Assembly (NCBI GenBank): GCA_002683535.1
Contig: NYTO01000133.1
Span: 1 to 6,210 of the forward strand
From: SAR116 cluster bacterium
GTDB lineage: Bacteria > Pseudomonadota > Alphaproteobacteria > Puniceispirillales > Puniceispirillaceae
Direction: 5' to 3'
DNA: 6,210 bases
The translations under genes were made by a program, and so were the position numbers. Shown one piece after another: positions 5,134-6,210 of the stretch (positions are counted from its first letter, which is position 1; each line of letters opens with the position of its first letter). Under the pieces are notes generated by a model. It searched no databases and was not told the origin of the DNA. It worked only from the letters and a program-made list of their open reading frames with translations.

Positions 5134-6087
5134 TCAGGCGCTATCGGTACGCGCCAGTTTTGGTAAAGGCATCATCCAGTCCGGCAGTGACAGCATGGCC
5201 GGTGCGCCGTCAATCTGAACCGATCCATCACCGGCCTGAAGCCGGTGCAGATCGGACAGTTTCATGGCGGCAAGGCAGATGCTGCCCGTACCGGCATTGC
5301 CCGGGTCGGCATTGCCGGTACCGGTGCTGGCAGTGCTGAGAACGGTGCCAAGCGATTTGCCGTCATCGGTAATCGCTGCCCCGGGTGTGGCGGCGGTATC
5401 AGCAAGAATAAAGGGTGCAAGGCGGCGTTTGACCAGCCCGCGATAATGCGTACGCGCCGTCACCTCCTGACCGACATAACATCCCTTTTCAAAATCCACA
5501 GCGCCAAGCCGGTCAAGCCCGGCTTCCAGCATCAGCGCGCGTTCGGGGATCAGATCGACCGGCCCTTGCGGTATAGCGGCGGCGATGCGCACCGCATGCC
5601 ACATATCGAGCGACGCCGGTTCAGTATCGCTGCCTTGTGCATTGGCAGTTGCGTCTGCAGGTGCCAGCAGACGCCAGCCAAGATCGGGGTGCCGACTGTC
5701 GCGCAGGGCCCCGGCCGGCAGTGTGGCGGGCGGGTTGTCGGGAGGAGTTGTGATCTCCCAGAGTATCCAGACTGAAAAGCCTGTTTCATGTGCCAGATCA
5801 ACCGGGCGACGCAGACGATACCGGCGAAGCCGGGTGTATAATTCTTCTGCCTGTTCCGCATCGCATTCGATCATGAACCCGTCATCGGTGCGGCTGACCA
5901 GAAAATCCACAAGGACACGGCCTTGCGGGGTCAACAGGGCGCTGGCGCGTGCGGTATCACCCGGCAGGGTCTCGACATTGGCTGTGATCAGCGATTGCAG
6001 AAAATCGGTGGCATCGGCACCGGACACACGGATCAGCCGGCGCGAATCATCGCGTGCGATAAATCTGGTGTTGCCTGTTACTTCCAT
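5134..6087 (-). CDS. ygfZ: YgfZ/GcvT-like folate-binding protein (Fe-S enzyme maintenance)
   Basis: This encodes 317 residues of the YgfZ (COG0354, IBA57-like) family, which is related to the GcvT aminomethyltransferase and helps assemble or repair certain Fe-S enzymes with a folate cofactor. The N-terminal part shows RLIRVSGADATDFLQSLITA (17-36) and ALLTPQGRVLVDFLV (50-64). The defining motif KGCYVGQEVTARTHYRG is at 201-217, with the key cysteine Cys203. VDLIPERALMLEAGLDRLGA precedes it, as usual. Residues 251-270 form a Gly/Asn/Ala/Thr-rich insert (repeated GNA) in the C-terminal barrel, encoded by a palindromic stretch. The start at 6087 fits the family; AAGGA lies 11 nt upstream, slightly far. 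The frame stays open upstream to the window edge, so an N-terminal extension cannot be fully excluded. Confidence 0.93.
   Translation of the reverse strand: MEVTGNTRFIARDDSRRLIRVSGADATDFLQSLITANVETLPGDTARASALLTPQGRVLVDFLVSRTDDGFMIECDAEQAEELYTRLRRYRLRRPVDLAHETGFSVWILWEITTPPDNPPATLPAGALRDSRHPDLGWRLLAPADATANAQGSDTEPASLDMWHAVRIAAAIPQGPVDLIPERALMLEAGLDRLGAVDFEKGCYVGQEVTARTHYRGLVKRRLAPFILADTAATPGAAITDDGKSLGTVLSTASTGTGNADPGNAGTGSICLAAMKLSDLHRLQAGDGSVQIDGAPAMLSLPDWMMPLPKLARTDSA
5229..5247. repeat. Short perfect hairpin inside the ygfZ 3' region
   Basis: CACCGGC (5229-5235) and GCCGGTG (5241-5247) are 7-bp perfect inverted arms around a 5-nt loop. It lies inside coding sequence and has no T-run on either strand, so a terminator role is unlikely. 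Confidence 0.45.
5288..5321. repeat. 34-bp near-perfect palindrome inside ygfZ
   Basis: The outer arms GTACCGGCA (5288-5296) and TGCCGGTAC (5313-5321) are perfect. After a T/T mismatch (5297 and 5312), inner arms TGCC (5298-5301) and GGCA (5308-5311) also pair, leaving a 6-nt loop. The same DNA contains a direct repeat, CGGCATTGCC at 5292-5301 and 5307-5316, with a 15-bp period. It encodes the GNADPGNAGTG segment of YgfZ. Confidence 0.7.
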
Positions 6088-6125
6088 CTGGTCTGCAATC
6101 CTTGAATGACCTGTGTTTGTAATGC

Positions 6126-6151
6126 GACCGCCAGTCTGGTCCTTGGCGGTC
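6126..6151. repeat. Inverted repeat upstream of ygfZ
   Basis: GACCGCCA (6126-6133) pairs perfectly with TGGCGGTC (6144-6151) across a 10-nt loop. A second identical TGGCGGTC lies at 6159-6166 in the next tandem unit, so two alternative stems are possible. No T-run follows on the minus strand. Confidence 0.45.
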
Positions 6152-6180
6152 TGGTCCTTGGCGGTCTGGTCCTTGCTGGT
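6136..6180. repeat. Three tandem copies of a 15-bp unit
   Basis: CTGGTCCTTGGCGGT occurs at 6136-6150 and identically at 6151-6165. A third copy at 6166-6180 differs at two positions (CTGGTCCTTGCTGGT). The unit is a multiple of three, and on the minus strand in the ygfZ frame it reads T-A-K-D-Q (T-S-K-D-Q for the outermost copy) without a stop. The remaining bases to the window end (6181-6210) show no recognisable gene. Confidence 0.85.
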
Positions 6181-6210
6181 TAATTTCCACGTGCCGTTTC
6201 TGTAACCTCG

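Noticed and set aside
5245..5775. Plus-strand open frame of 176 codons opposite ygfZ
   Set aside because: It is antisense to the KGCYVGQE-containing YgfZ frame and resembles no known protein.

Overview
This window looks like a piece of alphaproteobacterial chromosome. The evidence is a set of small lineage-typical proteins: the TrcR/DUF1013 cell-cycle regulator, a DUF1192 protein, a COQ9-family ubiquinone protein and a YdcH/DUF465 coiled-coil protein. They sit beside a purEK pair and the bS21 ribosomal protein gene. Base composition is moderately GC-rich by eye (not computed). I cannot place the organism below class; a Rhodospirillales- or SAR116-like lineage is only a guess. There is no transposase, integrase, CRISPR array, tRNA or rRNA gene, and no sign of a defence or phage island.

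Layout, left to right. rpsU (minus, GTG start) is divergent from coq9 (plus), with about 310 bp between them. metA (plus) follows coq9 after a 167-bp gap. That gap holds a bulged hairpin, a plausible sigma70-type promoter and a GGCGGA/TCCGCC inverted repeat around the -10. metA converges on a leftward block of four genes, trcR > ydcH-like > purE > purK, with gaps of 44 and 59 bp and a 4-bp ATGA overlap, which is probably one transcript. trcR is divergent from a 61-residue DUF1192 gene (plus). Their promoters appear to overlap back to back and share one -10 region. The DUF1192 gene converges on ygfZ (minus), which fills most of the right end. A short stretch of 15-bp tandem repeats lies upstream of ygfZ at the window edge.

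The genes are housekeeping: translation (bS21), ubiquinone synthesis (COQ9), methionine synthesis (MetA), two consecutive steps of de novo purine synthesis (PurK then PurE), cell-cycle transcription (TrcR) and Fe-S enzyme maintenance (YgfZ). I found no new multi-gene system. The points most worth a second look are these: MetA carries Glu111, the residue linked to acetyl-CoA rather than succinyl-CoA use; the trcR/DUF1192 promoters share an overlapping -10; a long near-perfect palindrome inside ygfZ coincides with a low-complexity insert in the protein; and the repeats upstream of ygfZ stay open in its reading frame to the window edge.
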